Of a stretch of DNA of 64,000 nt, positions 8,742 to 17,494 are shown one piece after another. A model generated the notes under the pieces. The model worked only from the letters and a program-made list of their open reading frames with translations, searched no databases and was not told the origin of the DNA. This DNA comes from Paramixta manurensis. Lineage in GTDB: Bacteria > Pseudomonadota > Gammaproteobacteria > Enterobacterales > Enterobacteriaceae. The DNA is taken from the NCBI RefSeq assembly GCF_013285385.1, contig NZ_CP054212.1, forward strand, positions 806,001 through 870,000, given 5' to 3'. The stretch's first letter is position 1, and every line of letters starts with the position of its first letter. A program made the translations under genes and the position numbers.

Positions 8742-9626
8742 TTATTCGGCAGACGCGGTGCGGCGAATGGGAATTAAATATTCGCAGCGAATTTCCTTCG
8801 GGGGCTCCGAGCGTTTTTTCCCGCCATGGGTATAAAAGCGCTCAATATCCTGACCCTGACGGCGCGTCAGTTGCAAGGTCGGCATACAGGTGCCATAGAG
8901 TTGCAGAATAAACTCCTGCAGCTCGTTACGCGGCCCGTCAAAGGTAAACTGCACATAGTCACCCGCTTCCAGCAACACCGTTTGGGTGGATTGCATGGTT
9001 TTCGCCAACTGGTCAGATAACACCGCCGTGGTGTAAAGAATCTCTTGCTCGTCATCTTTTTCCTGACTCGGCCTGACCTGATGCAAACCATACAACACTG
9101 GCGGTACCGTATCGGTTTCCAACAAAAACTGCTGCCAGAAATGGATACGCATCTCATCGCGATAACGCGAGATTTGCTCCAGTGTGCAAGTATAACTTTG
9201 CGTCTGCCCCAGTAGCACCGTTTCCGGCAACGTCACATAGGTCGGCTCAGGCGGCGTGTAGTCACCCAGGCGGATTGGCGGACGTAAACCAAACGAATTC
9301 CAGTCGGAAGCGCGGCGATACCACGCCGGCGTTTGGTTAAACTGTTTTTTAAATGCACGGGTAAATGTTTGTTGTGAGTCAAAGCGGTATTGCAATGCAA
9401 TATCAAGTATCGGACGGCTGGTTAAGCGCAGTGCGACAGCGGCTTTTGACAAGCGACGCGCACGAATATAGGCGCCAATCGCGTGTCCAGTGACCTCTTT
9501 AAACATTCTTTGCAGGTGCCATTTTGAATAACCTGCTTTTGCCGCCACGTTATCTAGTGACAGGGGCTGATCCAAATGGCTCTCCAGCCAGACAAGCAAA
9601 TCGCGAATGATACCGGCTTGGTCCAT
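8742..9626 (-). CDS. rob: Right origin-binding / AraC-family activator Rob
   Basis: AraC/XylS-type activator of the marA/soxS/rob regulon (antibiotic, solvent and superoxide resistance), also found bound near oriC. The 294 residues (E. coli 289) consist of an N-terminal two-HTH domain, residues ~8-110, seen as LDNVAAKAGYSKWHLQRMFK and ALQYRFDSQQTFTRAFKKQF, and a C-terminal GyrI-like ligand domain from ~120 to the end. The DNA-binding half is nearly identical to E. coli; the C-terminal half is more diverged. Confidence 0.95.
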   Translation of the reverse strand: MDQAGIIRDLLVWLESHLDQPLSLDNVAAKAGYSKWHLQRMFKEVTGHAIGAYIRARRLSKAAVALRLTSRPILDIALQYRFDSQQTFTRAFKKQFNQTPAWYRRASDWNSFGLRPPIRLGDYTPPEPTYVTLPETVLLGQTQSYTCTLEQISRYRDEMRIHFWQQFLLETDTVPPVLYGLHQVRPSQEKDDEQEILYTTAVLSDQLAKTMQSTQTVLLEAGDYVQFTFDGPRNELQEFILQLYGTCMPTLQLTRRQGQDIERFYTHGGKKRSEPPKEIRCEYLIPIRRTASAE

Positions 9627-9830
9627 AAAACGTCCTCTTCGTACACAAATTGGCGCAGGGAAAGAAAGTCGACGAATAATAGCACTAAAAAGCCAAAAAA
9701 TAGTGGCGGTTTTGTTTGTTCGAATGTGCTATATCAGCGCGCGTTAGCGACAGAATAGTGGGTGTTAACGCAAATGTCGTACATTAGCGTACCTTACAAT
9801 GTCATCTATTTCACTTGCAATGGTAACGAT

Positions 9831-10301
9831 ATGACAATAAGAAGCATGATAATAATCACTTCCGTAATTTTCGCAACGTTTACCGCTCGCGCCGAGGTGG
9901 TAGGCTCGGTGGATACGGTGTTCAAGGTGTTTGGCCCCGATCATAAGATTGTGGTCGAAGCCTTCGATGATCCGGACGTAAAAAATGTAACCTGTTATAT
10001 CAGCCGGGCAAAAACCGGCGGTATCAAGGGCGGACTCGGTTTAGCGGAGGATACTTCCGATGCGGCAATTTCCTGTCAGCAAGTCGGGCCGGTTGAGCTT
10101 AACGACAACATCGCCAAAGGCAAAACAGAGGGCGAGGTCGTGTTCCGCAAGCGCACTTCGCTGGTTTTCAAGAAACTGCAGGTCGTGCGCTTTTACGATA
10201 AAAAACGCAATGCGTTAATCTACTTAACCTATTCCGATAAAGTGGTGGATGGTTCGCCGAAGAATGCATTGAGCGCGGTGCCGATTATACCGTGGAAATA
10301 A
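9831..10301 (+). CDS. creA: CreA family periplasmic protein
   Basis: Conserved protein of unknown biochemical role, first gene of creABCD in E. coli. Starting at ATG 9831 gives 156 residues, matching E. coli CreA (157), with an N-terminal signal peptide (residues 1-20, hydrophobic IIITSVIFATFTARA before the mature EVVGSVDTVFKVFGPDHK). The conserved segment VTCYISRAKTGGIKGGLGLA is the family hallmark. A longer reading from 9762 would place extra polar sequence before the signal peptide and is not favoured. creB, creC and creD do not follow: arcA comes next in the opposite direction, so creA is here a lone gene. Confidence 0.9.
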   Translation: MTIRSMIIITSVIFATFTARAEVVGSVDTVFKVFGPDHKIVVEAFDDPDVKNVTCYISRAKTGGIKGGLGLAEDTSDAAISCQQVGPVELNDNIAKGKTEGEVVFRKRTSLVFKKLQVVRFYDKKRNALIYLTYSDKVVDGSPKNALSAVPIIPWK

Positions 10302-10302
10302 C

Positions 10303-10324
10303 AAAAGCCCGGAACAGGGCTTTT
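10303..10324 (+). terminator. creA terminator
   Basis: The arms AAAAGCCC and GGGCTTTT flank a 6-base loop right after the creA stop codon, giving a classic hairpin with a T-rich end. The A-rich first arm lets it work leftward as well. Confidence 0.75.
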
Positions 10325-10334
10325 GGTTTGCACT

Positions 10335-10358
10335 GAAGAGGCCGGAAACGGCCTCTTC
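10335..10358. terminator. arcA-side hairpin with GNRA-like loop
   Basis: A perfect 10-bp stem (GAAGAGGCCG / CGGCCTCTTC) closed by a 4-base loop lies 8 bases past the arcA stop. Together with the creA terminator it separates the convergent creA and arcA transcripts. There is no strong T-run on the arcA side. Confidence 0.55.
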
Positions 10359-10366
10359 AGGCGTGG

Positions 10367-11083
10367 TTATTCCTGAAGATCGCCGCAGAAACGGTAGCCT
10401 TCACCGTGAATGGTGGCGATAATTTCAGGCGTATCCGGCGTGGATTCAAAATGCTTACGAATACGGCGGATAGTCACATCAACGGTGCGGTCGTGCGGTT
10501 TCAACTCACGGCCGGTCATCTTTTTCAGTAGATCGGCACGGGTTTGGATTTTGCCCGGATTCTCGCAGAAATGGAGCATGGCACGGAATTCACTACGTGG
10601 CAGCTTATAGTGATCGCCCTGCGGGCTGATTAAAGAGCGACTGTTAATATCCAGTTCCCACCCGTTAAATTTATAGCTTTCTACCAGCTTGCGTTCTTCA
10701 CCGGTCGCCGCCAAATTCATGGTGCGGGAAAGCAGGTTACGGGCGCGAATGGTTAACTCACGCGGGTTAAACGGTTTAGTAATATAGTCATCAGCACCGA
10801 TCTCTAAACCGAGAATTTTATCCACTTCGTTATCCCGGCCAGTGAGGAACATTAAGGCTACATTTGCCTGTTCGCGTAGTTCACGCGCCAGCAGCAGGCC
10901 GTTTTTACCGGGAAGGTTGATGTCCATAATCACCAGGTTGACATCATTCTCAGTAAGAACTTGATGCATTTCAGCACCGTCTGTTGCTTCATAGACCATG
11001 TAGCCTTCGGCCTCAAAAATACTTTTGAGAGTATTACGAGTTACTAATTCGTCTTCAACGATAAGTATGTGCGGGGTCTGCAT
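10367..11083 (-). CDS. arcA: Aerobic respiration control response regulator ArcA
   Basis: OmpR-family response regulator, partner of ArcB, that represses aerobic metabolism genes under low oxygen. From ATG at 11083 the protein is 238 residues, as in E. coli. The receiver domain (1-120) has the acidic pocket EDE and the phospho-acceptor Asp54 in VIMDINLPGKNG, plus Thr and Lys in FLTGRD and ITKPFNPRE. The C-terminal winged helix (from ~135) contains LPRSEFRAMLHF and RTVDVTIRRIRKH. An upstream extension of the frame is the 5' leader, not protein. A good FNR-type site lies ~275 bases upstream, consistent with anaerobic induction by FNR known in E. coli. Confidence 0.97.
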   Translation of the reverse strand: MQTPHILIVEDELVTRNTLKSIFEAEGYMVYEATDGAEMHQVLTENDVNLVIMDINLPGKNGLLLARELREQANVALMFLTGRDNEVDKILGLEIGADDYITKPFNPRELTIRARNLLSRTMNLAATGEERKLVESYKFNGWELDINSRSLISPQGDHYKLPRSEFRAMLHFCENPGKIQTRADLLKKMTGRELKPHDRTVDVTIRRIRKHFESTPDTPEIIATIHGEGYRFCGDLQE

Positions 11084-11172
11084 GTGTTCGCTACCTAAAA
11101 TTGCCAACAAATCGAAAACAGGAGGTACAAGGGTTAACGTGCGCGATTCGGGAAGCTGACCTCGTCGGAGAG

Positions 11173-11292
11173 TTAACCGATGTACAGAATTATGTTCTTG
11201 ATGCACCATCCATCAACGTCAACAACATTATTAGCTCAGCCATAAGGATGAATCCTGCATACCCCGGCTTGCCAAAACGGCGTATATCCTAA
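11173..11292 (+). pseudogene. yjjY: yjjY-like short reading frame lacking its start codon
   Basis: Divergent from arcA, a short frame reads T-D-V-Q-N-Y-V-L-D-A-P-S-I-N-V-N-N-I-I-S and ends at TAA 11290-11292. From memory, E. coli YjjY (46 residues) begins MTKVRNCVLDALSINVNNII, so about 15 of 19 positions agree. Where E. coli has ATG, this sequence has TTA (11173); the nearest in-frame start is TTG at 11101. Either the small gene has decayed, or the conservation really belongs to the arcA promoter/leader DNA it overlaps. Downstream of the shared block the peptide diverges. Recognition rests on recall of one short protein. Confidence 0.4.
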
Positions 11293-11353
11293 CTGTATTA
11301 ACACCAACATAACAGCACAGACCACAACCGTTAAGCATTAAAACAACGCTTCG

Positions 11354-11367
11354 TTGACTTATATCAA
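11354..11367. promoter_or_regulatory. FNR-type site upstream of arcA
   Basis: TTGACTTATATCAA matches the FNR consensus TTGAT-N4-ATCAA with one mismatch. It lies in the arcA-lasT divergent gap, upstream of arcA, which is FNR-activated in E. coli. The rest of the gap (11368-11702) is AT-rich with no gene I can support; it should hold the promoters for arcA and lasT. Confidence 0.55.
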
Positions 11368-11702
11368 GTCCAAGTGTAGCACGTTAAGGCTTTTGTGAAA
11401 AATCCTCCACATAATGCCAGCTTAGCTCACAAATATAACCCTGACTTCCCGTCTCTTTCGGTAAAAAATGGATTAGTTTTTTTAGAGGGAAATGATAATT
11501 ATCCTTATGATTATTTTGGTTTATTTATGGATATTTTGTTCTTACTGTCATTATTGATAAAAAAACGGGTGAAATGGCTTATTTCATCTGTTAACTCGTC
11601 ATTTTTCCCAATGTTACTTATTTGTTAAATAAATGATTCTGTTATTTAACATGTTGTCGTGTCAAAGTATTCGCCAATTGTTTAGTCACATTCAGGGTAG
11701 TC

Positions 11703-12401
11703 ATGCGTTTTCCTCTTATCCTTGTCTCTCCAGCCCGGGCAGAAAACATCGGTGCGGCGGCCCGCGCGATGAAAACGATGGGGTTTTCCGAATTACGGAT
11801 TGTGCAAAGTCAGGCTTGGCAAGAACCGGCAGCACGGCGCGTTGCGCATGGAGCGGGTGATATTATTGATAATATTCGCCATTTCGAAACGCTCGCCGAC
11901 GCGTTGGCCGATATTGATTTCTCAGTCGCCACGACCGCACGTAGCCGGGCGAAGTTTCGTTATTACGCAACGCCGGGGCAGGTAGAAACCCTTTTGCGCG
12001 AAAAACAGGCCTGGTGCGGTAGCCTGGCGCTGGTTTTTGGTCGTGAAGATAGCGGCCTGACTAACGAAGAACTGGACCAGGTTGATCTATTGACCGGGAT
12101 TCCAATGGCGCAAGATTATCCCTCGCTCAACTTAGGTCAGGCGGTGATGGTGTACTGTTACCAACTGGCTTCGCTGCTTCAGGTTCAGCCTCAACGGGCT
12201 CCGGGCGCTGATGCCGGGCAATTGCTGGCGTTACGGCAACGCATTGATCGGCTACTTTTTCGGCTCAATGTTGAGGATGATGAGAAGTTGGCGGATTGGG
12301 TACAACAACGGCTTGGTTTGTTGGAGCAACGTGACAGCGCCATGCTGCATCGTTTATTGCATGACATTGAAAAAAATTTGCCAGATAAAAATTCGGCATA
12401 A
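11703..12401 (+). CDS. lasT: TrmJ/LasT-type SPOUT RNA methyltransferase
   Basis: SPOUT-superfamily (TrmH/TrmJ-like) RNA 2'-O-methyltransferase, called LasT or YjtD in E. coli; its RNA target is not established. The 232 residues align throughout with the 228-residue E. coli protein: N-terminal ILVSPARAENIGAAARAMKT, the motif LVFGREDSGLTNEEL near residue 115, and the knot motif PSLNLGQAVMVYCYQL near 145. The C-terminal ~70 residues are helical and end in LGLLEQRDSAMLHRLLHDIE. It lies between arcA and thrLABC as in E. coli. Confidence 0.93.
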   Translation: MRFPLILVSPARAENIGAAARAMKTMGFSELRIVQSQAWQEPAARRVAHGAGDIIDNIRHFETLADALADIDFSVATTARSRAKFRYYATPGQVETLLREKQAWCGSLALVFGREDSGLTNEELDQVDLLTGIPMAQDYPSLNLGQAVMVYCYQLASLLQVQPQRAPGADAGQLLALRQRIDRLLFRLNVEDDEKLADWVQQRLGLLEQRDSAMLHRLLHDIEKNLPDKNSA

Positions 12402-12520
12402 AATTAATATCGCAGTGAGAGATACCAGTAAAATTGGTTGAAATAAACGATTGAGTTTTAGATGAGGAAGGAAAGCGTAGCAGCCGCCAGGGGCGCGTAA
12501 GGGCGCCATTGATAAAAAAA

Positions 12521-12549
12521 TTGACTTGGCCGGCGCTTTGCTTTACTTC
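12521..12549 (+). promoter_or_regulatory. Candidate thr operon promoter
   Basis: TTGACT at 12521-12526 and TACTTC at 12544-12549 are spaced by 17 bases, ahead of the thr leader peptide. The -35 is good and the -10 is poor. Position relative to thrL is appropriate. Confidence 0.4.
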
Positions 12550-12594
12550 TGGAAAGCAGACAGACATGAAAAAACAGACAGACGAAAAATCTCA

Positions 12595-12666
12595 ATGCGT
12601 ACAAATAGCCTGAACACCATCACTATTATTACCACCACCATTACCACAGGTAACGGTGCGGGCTGA
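12595..12666 (+). CDS. thrL: thr operon leader peptide
   Basis: A 23-codon leader whose product is rich in Thr (8 of 23) and Ile (4 of 23), ending TTGNGAG like the E. coli leader (21 residues). Ribosome stalling at Thr/Ile codons when charged tRNA is short would let transcription pass the attenuator just downstream into thrABC. The start has only a weak purine-rich site (GACGAAAAA), and an out-of-frame short frame begins 29 bases earlier. Identity is confident from composition, ending and position. Confidence 0.92.
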   Translation: MRTNSLNTITIITTTITTGNGAG

Positions 12667-12690
12667 CGCATACAGGAAAAAGAAAAAAAG

Positions 12691-12723
12691 AAGCCCGCAC
12701 CTAAACAGTGCGGGCTTTTTTTT
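12691..12723 (+). terminator. thr attenuator
   Basis: The hairpin AGCCCGCAC / GTGCGGGCT followed by a run of 8-9 T lies 25 bases after the thrL stop, almost identical to the E. coli thr attenuator. It ends transcription when Thr- and Ile-tRNAs are plentiful. Confidence 0.93.
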
Positions 12724-12750
12724 CGGCATAAATTCAGGAGAGTTTTAAAC

Positions 12751-15213
12751 ATGCGAGTGCTGAAATTCGGCGGAACCTCAGTAGCGAATGCGGAGCGCTT
12801 TTTACGCGTTGCCGACATTCTTGAAAGTAATGCGCAACAAGGACAGGTGGCAACGGTACTCTCTGCGCCCGCGAAGATTACCAATCATCTGGTGGCGATG
12901 ATTGAAAAAACCATCAGTGGCCAGGATGCCGTACCGAATATCAGCGACGCCGAACGTATCTTTGCCGATTTGTTGCGCGGTTTGGCAGATGCGCAGCCGG
13001 GCTTTGCTTTTGACCGCCTGAAAAGCGTGGTAGAGCAGGAGTTTGCCGAGCTAAAGCAGGTATTGCATGGGATCAGTTTGTTAGGACAATGCCCGGATAG
13101 CGTCAATGCGGCGATTATTTGCCGTGGCGAAAAACTCTCTATTGCCATTATGGAAGCCTTATTACAGGCGCGCGGCTACGCCGTCAGCGTGATAGACCCG
13201 GTTGAGAAGCTGTTGGCGGTAGGGCACTATCTTGATTCAACGGTCGATATTCCCGAATCGACACGCCGCATTGCCGCGAGTCAGATCCCGGCGGAAAATA
13301 TGATCCTGATGGCTGGTTTTACCGCCGGTAACGATCGGGGCGAGTTGGTGGTTCTGGGGCGGAATGGTTCCGACTACTCCGCCGCGGTGTTGGCCGCCTG
13401 CCTGCGTGCCGACTGTTGCGAAATTTGGACCGATGTTGACGGGGTGTACACCTGCGATCCGCGCCAGGTACCCGATGCGCGCTTGCTGAAATCCATGTCT
13501 TATCAGGAGGCGATGGAGTTATCCTACTTCGGCGCTAAAGTGTTGCATCCGCGTACCATCACTCCAATCGCGCAATTCCAAATTCCCTGTCTGATCAAGA
13601 ATACCGCCAATCCACAAGCGCCCGGCACCTTGATTGGCGGCGATAGCGCAGGGGATGAAAGCCCGGTTAAAGGGATTACCAACCTGAATAATATGGCGAT
13701 GTTTAACGTCTCCGGCCCCGGCATGAAAGGAATGGTGGGAATGGCTGCGCGTGTGTTTGCCGCCATGTCGCGCGCCGGAATCTCAGTCGTCCTGATTACC
13801 CAATCCTCGTCGGAATACAGCATCAGTTTCTGCGTGCCGCAGAGTGAACAGGTTCGTGCGCGGCGAGTATTGGAAGAGGAGTTCTATCTGGAACTGAAGG
13901 ATGGCCTGCTGGAGCCGCTGGATGTGATGGAGCGTTTAGCGGTAATCTCCGTTGTCGGCGATAACATGCGCACCCAACGCGGGATCTCGGCAAAATTCTT
14001 CTCGGCGTTGGCGCGCGCCAATATCAATATTGTGGCGATTGCGCAGGGCTCATCAGAACGTTCTATCTCGGTGGTGGTTAACAACGACGAAGTCACCACT
14101 GGCGTACGCGTGGTTCATCAGATGCTGTTTAATACCGATCAGGTGATTGAGGTGTTTGTGGTCGGTGTTGGCGGTGTCGGCGGCGCGTTGCTTGACCAAC
14201 TCCATCGTCAGCAGGCTTGGCTGAAAAAGAAACATATCGACTTGCGGGTTTGCGGTATCGCCAACTCCAGAGCGTTGCTGACCAATGTTCACGGCATTGG
14301 GCTGGAAAACTGGAAAGAGGCGTTACTGGAGGCGAAAGAGCCGTTTAATTTAGGCCGCCTGATCCGTTTGGTTAAAGAGTATCATTTGCTCAACCCGGTA
14401 ATTGTTGATTGTACCTCAAGCCAGGCGGTCGCCGATCAATATGCTGATTTTCTTGCCGATGGTTTCCACGTGGTTACGCCGAACAAAAAGGCTAACACCT
14501 CCTCATGGAATTACTATCAGCAAATGCGGGCGGCAGCGGCCAAATCACGCCGCAAATTCCTCTACGATACCAACGTCGGCGCTGGGTTACCGGTGATTGA
14601 AAACCTGCAAAACTTGCTGAATGCAGGCGATGAATTGATTAAATTCACCGGGATCCTTTCTGGCTCGCTATCGTTTATTTTCGGCAAGCTGGACGAAGGC
14701 GTTTCGCTATCGGAAGCGACGCGTTTGGCGCGTGAGATGGGCTTTACCGAGCCGGACCCGCGCGATGACCTGTCCGGCATGGATGTGGCGCGCAAGCTGT
14801 TGATTTTAGCCCGTGAAGCCGGTTATCAGCTTGAGCTAAAAGATATTGAGATTGAGCCACTCTTACCGACCAGCTTTACCGAGATCGCTGAAGTGGAAAC
14901 GTTTATGCAGCGCTTGCCGGAGCTGGATGATGCCTTCGCTGCCCGCGTTGCTACTGCGCGTGATGAAGGGAAAGTGTTACGTTTTGTCGGTGCGATTGAA
15001 GAAGGCGGTGTCTGTAAGGTAAAAATTGATGCCGTTGATGGCAACGATCCGCTGTATAAAGTGAAAAATGGCGAGAATGCGTTGGCTTTCTATAGCCGTT
15101 ATTACCAACCGATTCCGTTGGTGTTACGCGGTTACGGCGCCGGTAACGATGTGACGGCGGCGGGCGTTTTTGCCGATCTGTTACGTACGCTGTCATGGAA
15201 GTTGGGAGTTTAA
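12751..15213 (+). CDS. thrA: Bifunctional aspartokinase I / homoserine dehydrogenase I
   Basis: Catalyses the first and third steps from aspartate to threonine, with feedback inhibition by threonine. The 820 residues equal the E. coli length. Aspartokinase occupies ~1-300 (KFGGTSVANAERFLRV at the start; LGRNGSDYSAAVLAACL; EIWTDVDGVYTCDPR). Regulatory ACT repeats lie ~310-465 (ITQSSSEYSISFCV, IAQGSSERSISVVV). Homoserine dehydrogenase starts ~467 with the NAD(P)-binding loop VVGVGGVGGALLDQL and includes TPNKKANT and DPRDDLSGMDVARK. First structural gene after the attenuator, overlapping the start of thrB. Confidence 0.97.
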   Translation: MRVLKFGGTSVANAERFLRVADILESNAQQGQVATVLSAPAKITNHLVAMIEKTISGQDAVPNISDAERIFADLLRGLADAQPGFAFDRLKSVVEQEFAELKQVLHGISLLGQCPDSVNAAIICRGEKLSIAIMEALLQARGYAVSVIDPVEKLLAVGHYLDSTVDIPESTRRIAASQIPAENMILMAGFTAGNDRGELVVLGRNGSDYSAAVLAACLRADCCEIWTDVDGVYTCDPRQVPDARLLKSMSYQEAMELSYFGAKVLHPRTITPIAQFQIPCLIKNTANPQAPGTLIGGDSAGDESPVKGITNLNNMAMFNVSGPGMKGMVGMAARVFAAMSRAGISVVLITQSSSEYSISFCVPQSEQVRARRVLEEEFYLELKDGLLEPLDVMERLAVISVVGDNMRTQRGISAKFFSALARANINIVAIAQGSSERSISVVVNNDEVTTGVRVVHQMLFNTDQVIEVFVVGVGGVGGALLDQLHRQQAWLKKKHIDLRVCGIANSRALLTNVHGIGLENWKEALLEAKEPFNLGRLIRLVKEYHLLNPVIVDCTSSQAVADQYADFLADGFHVVTPNKKANTSSWNYYQQMRAAAAKSRRKFLYDTNVGAGLPVIENLQNLLNAGDELIKFTGILSGSLSFIFGKLDEGVSLSEATRLAREMGFTEPDPRDDLSGMDVARKLLILAREAGYQLELKDIEIEPLLPTSFTEIAEVETFMQRLPELDDAFAARVATARDEGKVLRFVGAIEEGGVCKVKIDAVDGNDPLYKVKNGENALAFYSRYYQPIPLVLRGYGAGNDVTAAGVFADLLRTLSWKLGV

Positions 15214-15215
15214 TG

Positions 15216-16151
15216 ATGGTAAAAATTTATGCACCGGCCTCAATTGGCAACGTTAGCGTCGGCTTCGATGTGTTGGGCGCCGCGGTGTCGCCGGTGGATG
15301 GCTCGTTATTGGGCGATTGCGTAACGGTCGAAGCGGCTGATCAATTTAGCCTGGTAAACAAAGGGCGGTTTGTCAGTAAATTGCCGTCAGCCACTCATGA
15401 GAATATCGTTTATCAATGCTGGGAGCGTTTTTGCCAGGCGATAGGCCAAACCGTGCCGGTGGCGATGACGCTGGAAAAAAACATGCCGATCGGGTCCGGC
15501 CTTGGTTCAAGTGCTTGTTCGGTAGTGGCTGGTTTAATGGCGATGAATGAGTTCTGTGGGAAGCCGCTGAATGACACGGCGTTACTGACCCTGATGGGCG
15601 AGCTGGAAGGGCGTATTTCCGGCAGCGTACACTATGATAATGTCGCTCCCTGCTTTCTCGGCGGCATGCAATTAATGTTGGAAGAAAACGGCATCATCAG
15701 CCAACAGGTGCCAGGCTTTGACCAGTGGCTGTGGGTAATGGCGTATCCGGGGATTAAAGTCTCGACCGCTGAAGCGCGCGCGATTTTACCGGCGCAGTAC
15801 CGAAAAGAAGACTGTATTCAACACGGTCGTTATTTAGCGGGGTTTATTCACGCGTGCCATACGCAGCAGCCTGCGTTAGCGGCGAAATTAATGCGTGATG
15901 TTATCGCCGAACCGTACCGTACCCGGCTGTTGCCGGGCTTTGCTGAAGCGCGGCAGGCGGCGCAAGATATTGGCGCGCTGGCCTGTGGCATTTCCGGTTC
16001 CGGGCCGACGCTTTTTGCGGTCTGTGACAACGGTGATACCGCCCAGCGTATGGCAGACTGGCTGAGCCAGAATTACCTGCAAAATGAAGAAGGCTTCGTC
16101 CATATTTGTCGTCTCGATACGGCAGGCGCACGTAAACAGGATACCGAATGA
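15216..16151 (+). CDS. thrB: Homoserine kinase
   Basis: GHMP-family kinase that phosphorylates L-homoserine with ATP. From ATG 15216 (MVKIYAPASIGNVSVGFD) it has 311 residues (E. coli 310); the ATG at 15213, overlapping the thrA stop, would add one Met. The GHMP ATP motif MPIGSGLGSSACSVVAGLMA is near residue 90, and the C-terminal GISGSGPTLFAV loop near 260. Tight coupling to thrA and thrC fits coordinated translation. Confidence 0.96.
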   Translation: MVKIYAPASIGNVSVGFDVLGAAVSPVDGSLLGDCVTVEAADQFSLVNKGRFVSKLPSATHENIVYQCWERFCQAIGQTVPVAMTLEKNMPIGSGLGSSACSVVAGLMAMNEFCGKPLNDTALLTLMGELEGRISGSVHYDNVAPCFLGGMQLMLEENGIISQQVPGFDQWLWVMAYPGIKVSTAEARAILPAQYRKEDCIQHGRYLAGFIHACHTQQPALAAKLMRDVIAEPYRTRLLPGFAEARQAAQDIGALACGISGSGPTLFAVCDNGDTAQRMADWLSQNYLQNEEGFVHICRLDTAGARKQDTE

Positions 16152-17434
16152 AACTCTACAATCTAAAGGATCATAACCAACAGGTTAGCTTTGCTCAGGC
16201 GGTAAAACAGGGGCTAGGAAACCAGCAAGGGCTGTTTTTCCCGCTCGAACTGCCGGAATTTGAACTTACCGATATTGATGCGATGCTGGAGTTGGATTTT
16301 GTCACGCGTAGCAGCAAAATCCTCGCGGCATTTATCGGCGATGAAATCTCCCCTCATCAACTTCAGGAACGGGTGAAGCAGGCTTTTGCCTTCCCGGCAC
16401 CGGTCGCGAAGGTTACCGGGGATATCGCTTGCCTGGAGTTATTCCACGGCCCCACGCTGGCGTTTAAAGATTTTGGCGGCCGTTTTATGGCGCAAATGCT
16501 CTCTTATATCAGCGGCGCCGATGAGCAAATCACCATTCTGACGGCGACCTCAGGCGACACGGGCGCAGCGGTTGCCCATGCGTTTTACGGTATGGAAAAT
16601 GTGCGGGTCGTGATCCTCTATCCGCAGGGCAAAATCAGCCCGTTGCAGGAAAAACTGTTCTGTACTCTTGGCGGTAACATCCAGACCATTGCTATTGATG
16701 GCGATTTTGACGCCTGCCAGGCTTTGGTGAAACAAGCCTTTGATGATGAAGCGTTGAAACAGGCCATTGGTCTGAACTCGGCGAACTCCATCAACATTAG
16801 CCGTCTGCTGGCCCAGGTTTGTTACTATTTCGAAGCGGTAGCGCAACTGCCGCAGGAACAGCGCAACCAACTGGTCATTTCGGTACCGAGCGGGAACTTT
16901 GGCGATTTGACCGCCGGGCTACTGGCGAAATCGCTGGGCCTACCGGTGAAACGGTTTATTGCCGCGACCAATGCGAATGATACCGTGCCGCGTTTTCTGG
17001 CCGAGGGCGAATGGCGTCCTAACGCTACGGTCGCAACGCTTTCTAATGCAATGGATGTCAGTCAGCCAAATAACTGGCCGCGCGTTGAAGAACTGTTCCG
17101 CCGTAAAACCTGGCGTTTGAAAGACTTAGGATTTGGCGCCGTTGACGATGAAACCACCCGCGCTTCAATGCGTGAATTAGCGGAATTGGGTTATCTGTCC
17201 GAACCTCATGCGGCGATTGCCTACCGTGTATTACGCGATCAACTGCGAGAAGGGGAGTACGGCCTGTTTCTCGGAACCGCACATCCGGCGAAATTCAAAG
17301 AGAGCGTCGAAGAGATTCTTGACCAGACGCTGCCGCTGCCGGATGCGTTGGCTGAACGTGCTGAGTTGCCTCTGCTGTCACATCAGATGGCGCCTGAGTT
17401 TGCCAGCCTGCGTGCGTTCTTACTGAATCAGTAA
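16148..17434 (+). CDS. thrC: Threonine synthase
   Basis: PLP enzyme converting O-phosphohomoserine to threonine, the final step. The length of 428 residues equals E. coli. The PLP lysine lies in HGPTLAFKDFGGRF (about residue 107), followed by ILTATSGDTGAAVAHAF and the phosphate-binding SVPSGNFGDLTAG. Its ATG overlaps the thrB TGA by 4 bases. A strong hairpin right after the stop ends the operon. Confidence 0.97.
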   Translation: MKLYNLKDHNQQVSFAQAVKQGLGNQQGLFFPLELPEFELTDIDAMLELDFVTRSSKILAAFIGDEISPHQLQERVKQAFAFPAPVAKVTGDIACLELFHGPTLAFKDFGGRFMAQMLSYISGADEQITILTATSGDTGAAVAHAFYGMENVRVVILYPQGKISPLQEKLFCTLGGNIQTIAIDGDFDACQALVKQAFDDEALKQAIGLNSANSINISRLLAQVCYYFEAVAQLPQEQRNQLVISVPSGNFGDLTAGLLAKSLGLPVKRFIAATNANDTVPRFLAEGEWRPNATVATLSNAMDVSQPNNWPRVEELFRRKTWRLKDLGFGAVDDETTRASMRELAELGYLSEPHAAIAYRVLRDQLREGEYGLFLGTAHPAKFKESVEEILDQTLPLPDALAERAELPLLSHQMAPEFASLRAFLLNQ

Positions 17435-17442
17435 AGCGAAAA

Positions 17443-17468
17443 ACTCCGCCAGCGTGCGTTGGCGGAGT
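17443..17468. terminator. thr operon terminator
   Basis: ACTCCGCCA and TGGCGGAGT form a 9-bp stem directly after thrC, followed by AACTTTTCTCT. Read leftward it also follows the effector-like gene and ends in AGTTTTTCGC, so it may serve both convergent units. Confidence 0.7.
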
Positions 17469-17494
17469 AACTTTTCTCTCCGGTTGCTGGCGCC

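Noticed and set aside
11395..11628. 77-codon rightward frame between arcA and lasT
   Set aside because: GTG start without a ribosome site, AT-rich promoter DNA, no family resemblance; more likely the arcA/lasT control region.
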